Assembly: GCF_002797555.1 (NCBI RefSeq)
Contig: NZ_PGFA01000002.1
Coordinates: 496,001-560,000, forward strand
Source: Hymenobacter chitinivorans DSM 11115
GTDB lineage: Bacteria > Bacteroidota > Bacteroidia > Cytophagales > Hymenobacteraceae
Length of the DNA: 64,000 nucleotides
Direction: 5' to 3'
Part shown: positions 24,227 through 32,172 of the stretch, one piece after another
Layout of the letters: each line of letters begins with the position of its first letter
How positions within the stretch are numbered: position 1 is the first letter of the stretch
Translations under genes and position numbers: made by a program
The notes under the pieces: generated by a model
Seen by the model: only the letters and a program-made list of their open reading frames with translations
Database searches by the model: none
Told to the model about the DNA's origin: nothing

Positions 24227-24229
24227 AAA

Positions 24230-26317
24230 TCAAAGTCCCAGCGACTTGAAGAAGGCGTCCTGGTTGGGCTCCCGACCCAGGAAGGCCTTCACCAGGTTGT
24301 ACTCCTCGTCGGTACCGCCGCGGGCCAAGATCATGTCCCGGTAGCGCAGGCCGGTCTTCTGGTCCATGATGCCGTTCTTCTCGAAGACGGAGAACATGTC
24401 CTCGGCGTAGACCTTGGACCACATGTAACCGTAGTAGCCGGCGCCGTAGCCCGTCAGGTGACCGAAGGCGGCCTGCATGTTGGTGCCGTCGAGGTAGGCG
24501 AAGGGCGTAATCTGATTTTGCAGGCGCTTCACCACGTCGGTGGTAGTTTCAGTACCGTTGGGGTCAAACTTGTCGTGCAGGGTCATGTCGAGCGTGCCGT
24601 ACAGAATCTGCTGGGAAGCGCCGATGCCCGAGCCCACGTTGCGGGCGGCCCACATCTTGTCGTAGAGGGCTTTGGGCAGCACCTCGCCGGTCTGGTAGTG
24701 CTTGGCGAAGGTCTTCAGGGCGTCGTAGTTCCAGGCCCAGTTCTCCAGAATCTGGGAGGGCGCCTCCACGAAGTCGCGCTTCACGCTGGTGCCCGACTGG
24801 CTGCTGAGCTCGGCCGTGGTCAGCAGGTTGTGCATCACGTGGCCGAACTCGTGGAAGAAGGTCACCACCTGGCCGTGGCTCATCAGGGCGGGCTTGCCGG
24901 CCGCCGGCGGGTTGAAATTGCAGAGCAGCACGGCCTGGGGCAGCTGGTAGCCCTTGGCCGTGGCCTTGCCGCTGGTCACGCCGAAGCAGGCGGCGTGGGT
25001 GTACTTGTTGTCCCGCGGGAAAAGGTCAATATAGAAGCGGCCGATGAGTTTCCCGTCGCGCTGCACCTCAAACATGCGGGCATCCTTGTGCCACACCGCC
25101 GGGTCCTTTACCTCCGTGAACTTCAGGGCAAACAGGCTCTGGGTGGTTTGGAACAGGCCATCCACCACTTTGCTCACCTCAAAGTACTCCTTGATTTTCT
25201 CGGCGTCGAGCTGGTACTTGTCCTTCATCAACAGGTTGTTGTAGAACGAGCTTTCCCAGGGCGTAATGGTCTTGGCGCCGGGGTCCTTGGTGTAGGCCCG
25301 CTTCACCACGAGCAGCTCTTCCAAGTCCTGCTGGCTTTTCTGCTTGACGCGGTCCACGAGCTTGGTTTCGAAGGCCCACACCGTTTCGGGCGTCTTGGCC
25401 ATGCGCGAGCTGGTTTGGTAGGCGGCGTAGGTTTTGTAGCCCAGGAGCTGGGCCTTTTTCTGGCGCTCTACCAGCAGCTGCTTGAGCACGTCCAGGTTCT
25501 TGTCCGACGCCCGGTTGTTATATAAGGTGTAGAGCTGCTTGCGCATGGCGTCCGACTCGGCGTACTTCATGAACGTGCCGTAGGCCGGACCGTCGAGGCC
25601 GATGCGGTAGGCGTCGCCGGCTTTGGGGCGGCTCTTGATGTAGTCGTCCGGCAGGCCCTTCATATCGGCCGCATTCACCAGCAGAAAGCCCTGGTCTTTG
25701 GCAATATTAGCCCCGAAGGCCAGGCTCAAATCCCCGATTTTGTCGTTGATGGCCTGCAATTCCTTGCGCTTCTCGGGCGTGAGGGCAAAGCCGTTGCGCT
25801 CGTAGTCCTCCACCGTTTCGGTCAGGTACTTCTTGCGGGCTCCGGTCAGGCTCTGGGCTTCCTTGGTCTTGGAGTAGTCCTTCACGGCCTTATACAGCTG
25901 CTCATCGAGCTCCAGCTCGTTGCCGTACTTGCTGATAACGGCAATACTGCGCTGGGCCTGGTTGCGCACGGCCGAGTCGGGACTGGCGTTAAACAAGATG
26001 CTGATCGGGCCGGCCACGCTGCCGATATGGTCGCCCAGATTATCGAGGGCCAGCATGGTGTTGGCGAAGGTGCGCTTGGTGGCCGGCACCTTATAAATGG
26101 CCTGCAACGACGCCTTCGTGTCGCTGATGACCATGTCGGTGGCCTGCTTCACGTCGGCCTTGGTGGCGCGCCGGAAGTCGATGACCTGGTTGAAGCCCGG
26201 CGTCAGCGGGTTGGTGGGCGGGGCCGGCTTGTCGGCCGCCGGGCTACTCAGCGCGGCCAGGCTGGCCAGCACCGCGAAGCCCAGCTGCCGGGCACTCGGG
26301 GAGGAGAAAATGAACAT
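24230..26317 (-). CDS. Exported M3-family zinc metallopeptidase (oligopeptidase)
   Basis: A 695-residue zinc oligopeptidase of the M3 (thimet oligopeptidase/Dcp) family that cleaves short peptides. The zinc site is HEFGHVMH (His489, Glu490, His493). The downstream FVEAPSQILENWAWN carries the third ligand region, and NVGSGIGASQQ plus GYGAGYYGYMWSKVYAEDMF are family signatures. ATG at 26317 gives a signal peptide (MFIFSSPSARQLGFAVLASL), so the protein is periplasmic rather than cytosolic as in Dcp. A longer start at 26362 adds fifteen residues before the signal peptide. It ends at the bidirectional terminator. Confidence 0.94.
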   Translation of the reverse strand: MFIFSSPSARQLGFAVLASLAALSSPAADKPAPPTNPLTPGFNQVIDFRRATKADVKQATDMVISDTKASLQAIYKVPATKRTFANTMLALDNLGDHIGSVAGPISILFNASPDSAVRNQAQRSIAVISKYGNELELDEQLYKAVKDYSKTKEAQSLTGARKKYLTETVEDYERNGFALTPEKRKELQAINDKIGDLSLAFGANIAKDQGFLLVNAADMKGLPDDYIKSRPKAGDAYRIGLDGPAYGTFMKYAESDAMRKQLYTLYNNRASDKNLDVLKQLLVERQKKAQLLGYKTYAAYQTSSRMAKTPETVWAFETKLVDRVKQKSQQDLEELLVVKRAYTKDPGAKTITPWESSFYNNLLMKDKYQLDAEKIKEYFEVSKVVDGLFQTTQSLFALKFTEVKDPAVWHKDARMFEVQRDGKLIGRFYIDLFPRDNKYTHAACFGVTSGKATAKGYQLPQAVLLCNFNPPAAGKPALMSHGQVVTFFHEFGHVMHNLLTTAELSSQSGTSVKRDFVEAPSQILENWAWNYDALKTFAKHYQTGEVLPKALYDKMWAARNVGSGIGASQQILYGTLDMTLHDKFDPNGTETTTDVVKRLQNQITPFAYLDGTNMQAAFGHLTGYGAGYYGYMWSKVYAEDMFSVFEKNGIMDQKTGLRYRDMILARGGTDEEYNLVKAFLGREPNQDAFFKSLGL

Positions 26318-26477
26318 ACGAATTGGGGTTAGGCGGATGCAGTGCCGAAGATAAGCAGGCAACGGAATAATCTAATTACACAGTTTTGGCCTGCGGGCTG
26401 CTTGGTATGACAACCAGCTTTCATCAAAAGTGCCCTCAGTGGCTGGAAACGGCCTTCCCGAAGGTCGTCGCAAAACG

Positions 26478-26568
26478 TCCCTATGTTTTGGGCAAAACCT
26501 CCTGATGTTTTAGTCCGGACATCACTATGTTTTGCTCCAGACATTACTATGTCTTGGCCCAATCGTCG
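26478..26568. repeat. Four-copy degenerate 22-bp tandem repeat
   Basis: The core words ATGTTTTG, ATGTTTTA, ATGTTTTG and ATGTCTTG begin at 26483, 26505, 26527 and 26549, an exact 22-bp period. The units share CTATGTTTTG followed by a CC..GACAT-like half. There are no spacers, so this is not a CRISPR array. Two helical turns per unit would put bound proteins on one face of the DNA. Confidence 0.8.
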
Positions 26569-26624
26569 GCGGGTTTTATGCAGGCCCCCGCCTAGCCTGA
26601 AAAGAATCCAATTCTCGCTAAAGC

Positions 26625-26655
26625 AAAAAGCCGCCCCGGACGGGAGCGGCTTTTG
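26625..26655 (-). terminator. Hairpin terminator downstream of recQ
   Basis: AAAAAGCCGC and GCGGCTTTT pair across a CCCGGACGGGA loop that itself can pair. It lies beyond the REP-like element on the recQ strand. Confidence 0.8.
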
Positions 26656-26681
26656 GTAGCTAGTAGCGCGAAATCCAGAGC

Positions 26682-26769
26682 GTCATGCTGAGCGAAGTCG
26701 AAGCATCTCTACCGCAATGCTAAAATCAAGTACTCCTGCGGGAGAGATGCTTCGCAAGCTCAGCATGAC
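26682..26769. repeat. REP-like imperfect inverted repeat
   Basis: Left arm 26682-26710 (GTCATGCTGAGCGAAGTCG, then AAGCATCTCT) and right arm 26743-26769 (AGAGATGCTTCGCAAGC, then TCAGCATGAC) are near-perfect inverted copies. The loop is about 32 bp. The arrangement is that of dispersed REP/REPIN elements. Only one copy lies in this window, so dispersal is an inference. Confidence 0.8.
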
Positions 26770-26786
26770 GGGCATGTAAACGCGCC

Positions 26787-28994
26787 TTAGTTGGCGTACT
26801 CGCTCAGGAACTTGATGCGCATCAGGCGCAGGTCTTCCTCGGTGTACTCATCGGGGCCGAGCTCCTTGAGGGCCACGGCAATGTTGTCGGTGCTGGCCTG
26901 CAGGAAGTAGTCGGTGATTTCCTCCTGCCGGTCCTGGTCCAGCACGCCGTCGATGTAGTAATCCAGGTTGAGCTTGGTGCCGGAGTAGCAGATGTGCTCA
27001 ATTTCCTCCATCAGCTCCCGCATGTCGATGCCCTTGGAGGAAGCAATTTCCTCCAGATCCATCTTCTTGTCGATCTGCTGGATGATGTAAATCTTAATCT
27101 TCGACTTGTTGACGGCCGACTTCACCACCACGTCGGCGGCCGTCACGATGTCGTTTTCCTCGACGTACTTCTGGATCAGGGCCAGGAAGGGTTGCCCAAA
27201 CTTCTGGGCCTTGCCCTGGCCCACGCCGCCCACGTGGGCGAGGTCGTCCATCTTGGTGGGGAAGGTAGTGGCCATTTCCTTCAGGCTCGGGTCCTGAAAC
27301 AGCACGTAGGGGGGCAGGTTTTTCTCCTTGGCTATCTTCTTGCGCAAGGATTTCAGCATCTCAAAAAGCGCGGCGTCGTGGCCCGCGGCTTCCTGGACTT
27401 CCTCTTTTTCTTGCTCTTCTTTCACCTCTTCCTCGTAGTTGTGGTCCTTGGTGAGTTTGATGGAATGCGGATTCTCGATGAAATCTAAGCCTTTGGGACA
27501 AATTTTCACAACGCCAAAGTTCTCGATGTCCTTCTCCAGGAAGCCGTTGAGCAGGGTCTGGCGCAGCAGCGAGTGCCAGAAGGCCGCGTCATGGTCCTTG
27601 CCCTGGCCGTAAATCGGCAGGGCGTTGTGGCCGTAGCTTTCCACGTGGGCGTTGTTCATGCCCATGAGCACGGTCCCGATGTGCTCGATGCCGAAGCGCT
27701 CCTCGGTCTGCACCACGGCTTTGAGGGCCATAACTACCTCGTCCTTGGCCTCAAACCGCTCCTTGGGGTGGCGGCAGTTGTCGCAGAAGCCGCAGTCCTT
27801 CTCGAAATGCTCGCCGAAGTAGTGCAGCAGCTGCTTGCGCCGGCACACGGCCGAGTCGGCGTAGTTGGCCATTTCCTGGAGCAGCAGCTTGGAGTTGTCG
27901 CGCTCGGTCACGGGCTTGTCCTTGTTGAACTTCTCCAGCTTCACGATGTCGTCGTAGCTGTAGAACATCAGGCAGTTGCCCTCCAGTCCGTCGCGGCCGC
28001 CGCGGCCGGTTTCCTGGTAGTAGCCCTCAATGCTCTTGGGCGTGTCGTAGTGAATCACGAAGCGCACGTCGGGCTTGTCGATGCCCATGCCGAAGGCAAT
28101 GGTAGCCACGATGACGTCGGCTTCCTCGTTGAGGAAGGCGTCCTGGTTGGCCATGCGCACGTGCGGGTCGAGGCCGGCGTGGTAGGGCAGGGCCTTCACG
28201 TCATTCACGCGCAGCAGCTCGGCAATTTCCTCCACCTTCTTCCGGCTCAGGCAGTACACGATACCGGCCTTGTTCTTGTGCTGCTTCACGTACTGAATCA
28301 GCTGCTTCTTGGTGTTGTGCTTGGGCCGCACCTCGTAGTAGAGGTTGGTGCGGTTAAACGAAGTCTTGAACACCGAGGCCTCGTCCATCTGCAGGTTCTT
28401 CTGGATGTCGAGCTGCACCTTGGGCGTAGCCGTGGCCGTGAGGGCAATAATGGGCACCTGCCCGATATTGTCGATAATGCCCCGGATGCGGCGGTACTCG
28501 GGGCGGAAGTCGTGGCCCCACTCCGAAATGCAGTGAGCCTCGTCAATAGCCACGAAGCTGATGGTGGCCTTCTGCAGGAAGTCGATGGTTTCGTCCTTGG
28601 TCAGGCTTTCGGGCGCCACGTAGAGCAGCTTCACCTCGCCGCTGATGACGTCCTTTTTCACCCGGTTCATCTCCGACTTCGACAAGGTCGAGTTCAGAAA
28701 CGCCGCGTTTACGCCGAAGGCGTTGAGCTGGTCCACCTGATTTTTCATCAGGGCAATCAGGGGGGAAATAACGATGGCCGTGCCGGGCAGAATCAGGGCG
28801 GGCAGCTGGTAGCACAGCGACTTACCGGCCCCGGTGGGCATAATCACGAAGGTATTGTTGCCCTCGATGACGTTCTGAATGATGGCTTCCTGGGTGCCGC
28901 GAAACTGACCGTACCCAAAAACTTCCTTTAACTTGCCCTTCAGATCAGCCTCATGCTTGACTGCTTGGTTTACCGCTGGCATCGACATTTCCAC
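26787..28994 (-). CDS. recQ: ATP-dependent DNA helicase RecQ
   Basis: A 3'-5' DNA helicase that unwinds forks and recombination intermediates. The Walker A motif MPTGAGKSLCYQLP starts at residue 52, DEAH is at 151-154, and SEWGHDFRPEY is the adjacent RecQ aromatic loop. The zinc-binding set is CRRKQLL ... CGFCDNC. The winged-helix RQC domain follows, then an HRDC-type region around 535-605 with LFEMLKSLRKKIAKEKNLPP. The C-terminal extension to 735 residues has a further acidic helical part seen in Bacteroidota RecQ. It starts at ATG 28994 and is divergent from kdsD across 71 bp. Confidence 0.96.
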   Translation of the reverse strand: MEMSMPAVNQAVKHEADLKGKLKEVFGYGQFRGTQEAIIQNVIEGNNTFVIMPTGAGKSLCYQLPALILPGTAIVISPLIALMKNQVDQLNAFGVNAAFLNSTLSKSEMNRVKKDVISGEVKLLYVAPESLTKDETIDFLQKATISFVAIDEAHCISEWGHDFRPEYRRIRGIIDNIGQVPIIALTATATPKVQLDIQKNLQMDEASVFKTSFNRTNLYYEVRPKHNTKKQLIQYVKQHKNKAGIVYCLSRKKVEEIAELLRVNDVKALPYHAGLDPHVRMANQDAFLNEEADVIVATIAFGMGIDKPDVRFVIHYDTPKSIEGYYQETGRGGRDGLEGNCLMFYSYDDIVKLEKFNKDKPVTERDNSKLLLQEMANYADSAVCRRKQLLHYFGEHFEKDCGFCDNCRHPKERFEAKDEVVMALKAVVQTEERFGIEHIGTVLMGMNNAHVESYGHNALPIYGQGKDHDAAFWHSLLRQTLLNGFLEKDIENFGVVKICPKGLDFIENPHSIKLTKDHNYEEEVKEEQEKEEVQEAAGHDAALFEMLKSLRKKIAKEKNLPPYVLFQDPSLKEMATTFPTKMDDLAHVGGVGQGKAQKFGQPFLALIQKYVEENDIVTAADVVVKSAVNKSKIKIYIIQQIDKKMDLEEIASSKGIDMRELMEEIEHICYSGTKLNLDYYIDGVLDQDRQEEITDYFLQASTDNIAVALKELGPDEYTEEDLRLMRIKFLSEYAN

Positions 28995-29065
28995 TTGCTC
29001 TTTTGAGTTGCAGACTTGAGCACCGACACCACTAGTGTTGGTTACTCAATCTAGACAAATTTAGA

Positions 29066-30043
29066 TTGAAACAGCAGAACGACACCAACACAATTGCAAA
29101 AAAAGTGCTTCTCGAAGAAGCAGACGCCGTTCGGGGAGTGGCCGAAGCCATAGCCCAGACGCCGGATTTTGCACAATGCGTAGCCGCCATACTCTCTTTA
29201 CGGGGTCGGGTGGTAGTTACCGGCATCGGAAAGAGCGCCCACATTGCGGGCAAGATGGTGGCCACCCTGAACTCCACGGGCACGCCCGCGCTGTTTATGC
29301 ACGCCGCCGACGCCATTCACGGCGACCTGGGCATGATTCAGCCCGAGGACTTTGTCATTGCCATTAGCAAGAGCGGCGACACGCCCGAAATAAAAGTGCT
29401 GGTGCCGCTGCTCAAGCGCAAGGGCGTGCCGCTGGCGGCCCTGGTCAGCAATGCCGACTCCTACCTGGGCGTGCAGGCCGACTACGTGCTGCACGCGCCC
29501 GTCACCCGCGAAGCCTGCCCCCACAACCTGGCGCCCACCACCAGCACCACCGCCGCCCTGGCCCTGGGCGACGCGCTGGCCGTGTGTTTGCTGGAGTCGC
29601 GCGAGTTCACCTCCGCCGACTTTGCCCGCCTGCACCCGGGTGGTACGCTGGGCAAGAAGCTCTACCTGAAAGTGGGCGACCTGAGCCGGCAAAACCAGAC
29701 GCCCCAGGTTCTGGAAAATGCCCCGCTCAAGGACATCATCCTCGAAATATCGGGTAAGCGCCTGGGCGCCACGGCCGTGCTGGCCCTGGCCGACGGCCAC
29801 CTGCTGGGCATTATCACCGACGGCGACCTGCGCCGCATGCTCACCAACTTCACCACGCTGGAAGCTGTGCGGGCCCGCGACATTATGACGCCCAACCCCA
29901 TGAGCATCGACGTGGACGACTTCGCGGCCGAGGCCCTGGTCCGGATGCAGAACCGCAACATCACTCAGCTGATTGTCACGGAAAATGGGCAATTTAGTGG
30001 GTTCATTCACTTGCACGATTTGCTGCGCGAAGGCTTGGTGTAG
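29066..30043 (+). CDS. kdsD: Arabinose-5-phosphate isomerase (KpsF/GutQ family)
   Basis: Converts ribulose-5-phosphate to arabinose-5-phosphate, the first step to KDO for lipopolysaccharide. An N-terminal SIS domain (about 35-190) shows GRVVVTGIGKSAHIAGKMVA, SKSGDTPEI and TTSTTAALALGDALAV. Two CBS domains follow (about 205-325; IITDGDLRRML). The length of 325 residues is normal. The start is a TTG codon at 29066. The next upstream in-frame stop is at 29033-29035 and no ATG lies between, so TTG is the best choice. RecQ is divergent. ManC-like guanylyltransferase follows after about 80 bp. Confidence 0.93.
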   Translation: MKQQNDTNTIAKKVLLEEADAVRGVAEAIAQTPDFAQCVAAILSLRGRVVVTGIGKSAHIAGKMVATLNSTGTPALFMHAADAIHGDLGMIQPEDFVIAISKSGDTPEIKVLVPLLKRKGVPLAALVSNADSYLGVQADYVLHAPVTREACPHNLAPTTSTTAALALGDALAVCLLESREFTSADFARLHPGGTLGKKLYLKVGDLSRQNQTPQVLENAPLKDIILEISGKRLGATAVLALADGHLLGIITDGDLRRMLTNFTTLEAVRARDIMTPNPMSIDVDDFAAEALVRMQNRNITQLIVTENGQFSGFIHLHDLLREGLV

Positions 30044-30075
30044 TAAAATCGTTACATTTATTTGTGATTAAATAC

Positions 30076-30083
30076 TATGTTTG
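30076..30083 (+). promoter_or_regulatory. -7 box upstream of guanylyltransferase gene
   Basis: TATGTTTG fits TAnnTTTG, 44 bp before the start codon. The -33 side has only a T-rich sequence. Confidence 0.5.
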
Positions 30084-30126
30084 TTTTTCCCAGACCTAGT
30101 ATCAAAACTTTAATCAGCTTCTTCTG

Positions 30127-31218
30127 ATGAATCAGAATACGTTCCTCGTCGTGATGGCCGGTGGTATTGGCAGCCGCTTCTGGCCTTTTAGCCGCACTCA
30201 TCTGCCCAAGCAGTTTCACGACGTGATGGGCGTGGGCCGGTCCATGCTCCAGCTCACCGTAGACCGGTTCAAGGAAATCTGTCCGCCCGAAAACGTATTT
30301 GTGGTCACCAACCGCGACTACATGGACCTGGTGCAGCAGCACCTGCCCGAGCTGGCGGCCAACCAGATTCTGGGGGAGCCGATTGGCCGCAATACTGCGC
30401 CCTGCATTGCCTACGCCAGCTACTGCATTGCCAAGCGCAACCCCACGGCTACCATCATCGTGACGCCGGCCGACCACGCCGTGCTGCGCGAGGAGGAGTT
30501 CCGGACCATCATCCGGCAGGCGGTGGACGTGGCCGAAAACCACGACGTGCTGCTCACGCTCGGCATTCAGCCCTCCCGCCCCGATACTGGGTACGGCTAC
30601 ATTCAGTATATCGACGAGGACAGCAAGAGCGGCTTGCCCCAGGGCGTGAAAAAGGTGAAGACCTTTACCGAGAAGCCGAATCTGGAGCTGGCCCGCATGT
30701 TCGTGGAAAGCGGCGACTTCCTGTGGAATTCCGGCCTGTTTGTGTGGCGCGCCGACGTGATTATTCACGCCTTCCACCAGTACCTGGGCGATATTGCCGA
30801 GGTGTTCGACGAGGGCATCAGTGAGCTGGGTACGGCCCAGGAAGCCGACTTCATTGCCCAGGCCTACACCCGCTGCCGCAATATCAGCATCGACTACGGG
30901 GTGATGGAAAAGGCCGACAACGTGTACGTGCTGCCCGCCGACTTCGGCTGGAGCGACCTGGGCACCTGGGACTCGCTGCACCGCATGGGCCAACACGACG
31001 CCGACAACAACGTGGTAGACGGCGACGCGCTGCTCTACGATACGCGGGAGTGCGTCATCAAAACCCCATCGGAGCGTCTGGTCGTGGTGCAGGGCCTCGA
31101 CGGCTACATCATTGCCGAGTACGACAACGTGCTACTGATCTGCAAGCGCACGGAAGAGCAGCGGGTCAAGGAATTTGTGGCCGACGTAAAATCGAAAAAG
31201 GGCACGGGCTACAACTAG
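30127..31218 (+). CDS. Mannose-1-phosphate guanylyltransferase
   Basis: Makes GDP-mannose from mannose-1-phosphate and GTP for LPS and exopolysaccharide. The 363-residue protein starts with MNQNTFLVVMAGGIGSRFWPFSR and has the nucleotide-binding GGIGSRFWP (about 12-20). TPADHAVLREEEF, FTEKPNLELA, GLFVWRADVII and FGWSDLGTWDSL complete the GMP-type nucleotidyltransferase core. It has no isomerase (cupin) domain, so it is a single-function enzyme rather than the bifunctional ManC type with a PMI half. It is preceded by kdsD in the same direction and ends at a strong hairpin. Confidence 0.94.
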   Translation: MNQNTFLVVMAGGIGSRFWPFSRTHLPKQFHDVMGVGRSMLQLTVDRFKEICPPENVFVVTNRDYMDLVQQHLPELAANQILGEPIGRNTAPCIAYASYCIAKRNPTATIIVTPADHAVLREEEFRTIIRQAVDVAENHDVLLTLGIQPSRPDTGYGYIQYIDEDSKSGLPQGVKKVKTFTEKPNLELARMFVESGDFLWNSGLFVWRADVIIHAFHQYLGDIAEVFDEGISELGTAQEADFIAQAYTRCRNISIDYGVMEKADNVYVLPADFGWSDLGTWDSLHRMGQHDADNNVVDGDALLYDTRECVIKTPSERLVVVQGLDGYIIAEYDNVLLICKRTEEQRVKEFVADVKSKKGTGYN

Positions 31219-31237
31219 CCGCCTGCCACCCAACCAG

Positions 31238-31282
31238 ACTGCAAGGGGCCCGCTGCATCGTATGCAGCGGGCCCCTTGCAGT
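31238..31282. terminator. Perfect 21-bp hairpin between convergent genes
   Basis: Left arm 31238-31258 and right arm 31262-31282 match perfectly around a CGT loop (GGGGCCCGCTGCAT/ATGCAGCGGGCCCC core). The T run is short, so it may terminate both convergent genes mainly through stem strength. Confidence 0.85.
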
Positions 31283-31310
31283 TTATAACAGAACGGTAGC
31301 GTGAGCCTGA

Positions 31311-31976
31311 TCAGAAGGCTATAATGGCGTTGACGCGGATGGCCGGGGCTTGCTGCTTGGTACGGGTGTCGTATTGAAAGTGGTTGCCCGAGTTACGGTC
31401 GGCGCTGCTGACGTGGTTGGGAGCCCGCAATACGTCATAATACACCTCGGGATTGAGGTAAAAGTGCTTCCAAGTACGAATTTTAACTCCCAGGCCGGTG
31501 CTGTTGCCCACTCCGTCAGACGTCACCTCTACGTCTGTATCGAGGCAGCCGCAAAAGCCGCCGGTAAAGCGGCCTTCGGACGTGAAGCGGCGGTAGTAAA
31601 AGTCGCTGAACACGTACAGCCACGGGGCTTTGACCAAGGGCGAGTACTGTCCGCCCAGCCGTAGCCGCAAGTCTTTGCCCGTCGAGCTGCCCACGGCGCA
31701 GTCGGCGCAGTTGTTGGGCTCAGTGTTGTTCGTGCCCGTGTTGTAGCTGACGCCGGAGCGCAGACTAAAGCGTCCGAGGTTGTAGCGAAACACGGCGCCG
31801 GACGCCCAGTGGGCCTTGTCGTTGAGCTGGTTGCTGGCGTAGTTGTAGACTTGCTTGGCAAAGGGAGAATAATTGACGACCTCCAGGCCTACCTCGAAGC
31901 GGTGGGGCTCATCCTGGGCGTAAGTTGCCAGGGAAACGCCGGTCAACAAGGCCGTAGTCAGCGTTAATTTCAGCAT
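31311..31976 (-). CDS. Outer-membrane beta-barrel-like hypothetical protein
   Basis: A 221-residue exported protein starting at ATG 31976 (MLKLTLTTALLTGVSLATYAQ signal peptide). The mature part is a series of short alternating aromatic/polar strands (RFEVGLEVVNYSPF, GAVFRYNLGRFSLRSGVSYN, FSDFYYRRFTSE, GLGVKIRTWKHFYLNPEVYYD) ending in RVNAIIAF. A final aromatic residue fits an outer-membrane beta-barrel end. Four Cys (ADCAVG, GFCGCL) sit in predicted loops. A longer in-frame start at 32066 lacks a signal-like beginning. Ligand or function unknown. Confidence 0.8.
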   Translation of the reverse strand: MLKLTLTTALLTGVSLATYAQDEPHRFEVGLEVVNYSPFAKQVYNYASNQLNDKAHWASGAVFRYNLGRFSLRSGVSYNTGTNNTEPNNCADCAVGSSTGKDLRLRLGGQYSPLVKAPWLYVFSDFYYRRFTSEGRFTGGFCGCLDTDVEVTSDGVGNSTGLGVKIRTWKHFYLNPEVYYDVLRAPNHVSSADRNSGNHFQYDTRTKQQAPAIRVNAIIAF

Positions 31977-32118
31977 GAGAAAATGGCGAATAAAATGGTT
32001 GGCAAAATGGCGGGCTATGCGCCCATAACTACAAGTAAGAGCCGGCGCTAAGCTGGGAAGTTGCAAGCCGCAGCTAGGGCCATTCCCATTTGACTACCAA
32101 CAGCTGATTCTGAAAGCC

Positions 32119-32155
32119 AAAAAGCCTGCAAAACAGCTTGTTTCGCAGGCTTTTA
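32119..32155 (-). terminator. Hairpin terminator after rlmB
   Basis: AAAAGCCTGC (32120-32129) pairs with GCAGGCTTTT (32145-32154), with A/T runs on both sides, just past the rlmB stop. Confidence 0.85.
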
Positions 32156-32172
32156 AAACAAAAGGCAAGACC

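Larger units (their letters stand above)
26318..26786. other. Repeat-rich intergenic region between M3 peptidase and recQ
   Basis: This 469-bp stretch has no convincing gene. It holds the promoter side of the M3 gene, four copies of a degenerate 22-bp repeat, a recQ terminator hairpin and a REP-like inverted repeat, annotated separately. Confidence 0.7.

Noticed and set aside
24458..25525. 355-codon plus-strand frame opposite the M3 peptidase
   Set aside because: Antisense shadow; no recognisable domain.
26478..26568. CRISPR array
   Set aside because: Repeats are contiguous with a 22-bp period and have no spacers, and no cas genes are near.
27573..28931. 452-codon plus-strand frame opposite recQ
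   Set aside because: Antisense shadow; Val/Ala/His-rich without domain pattern.
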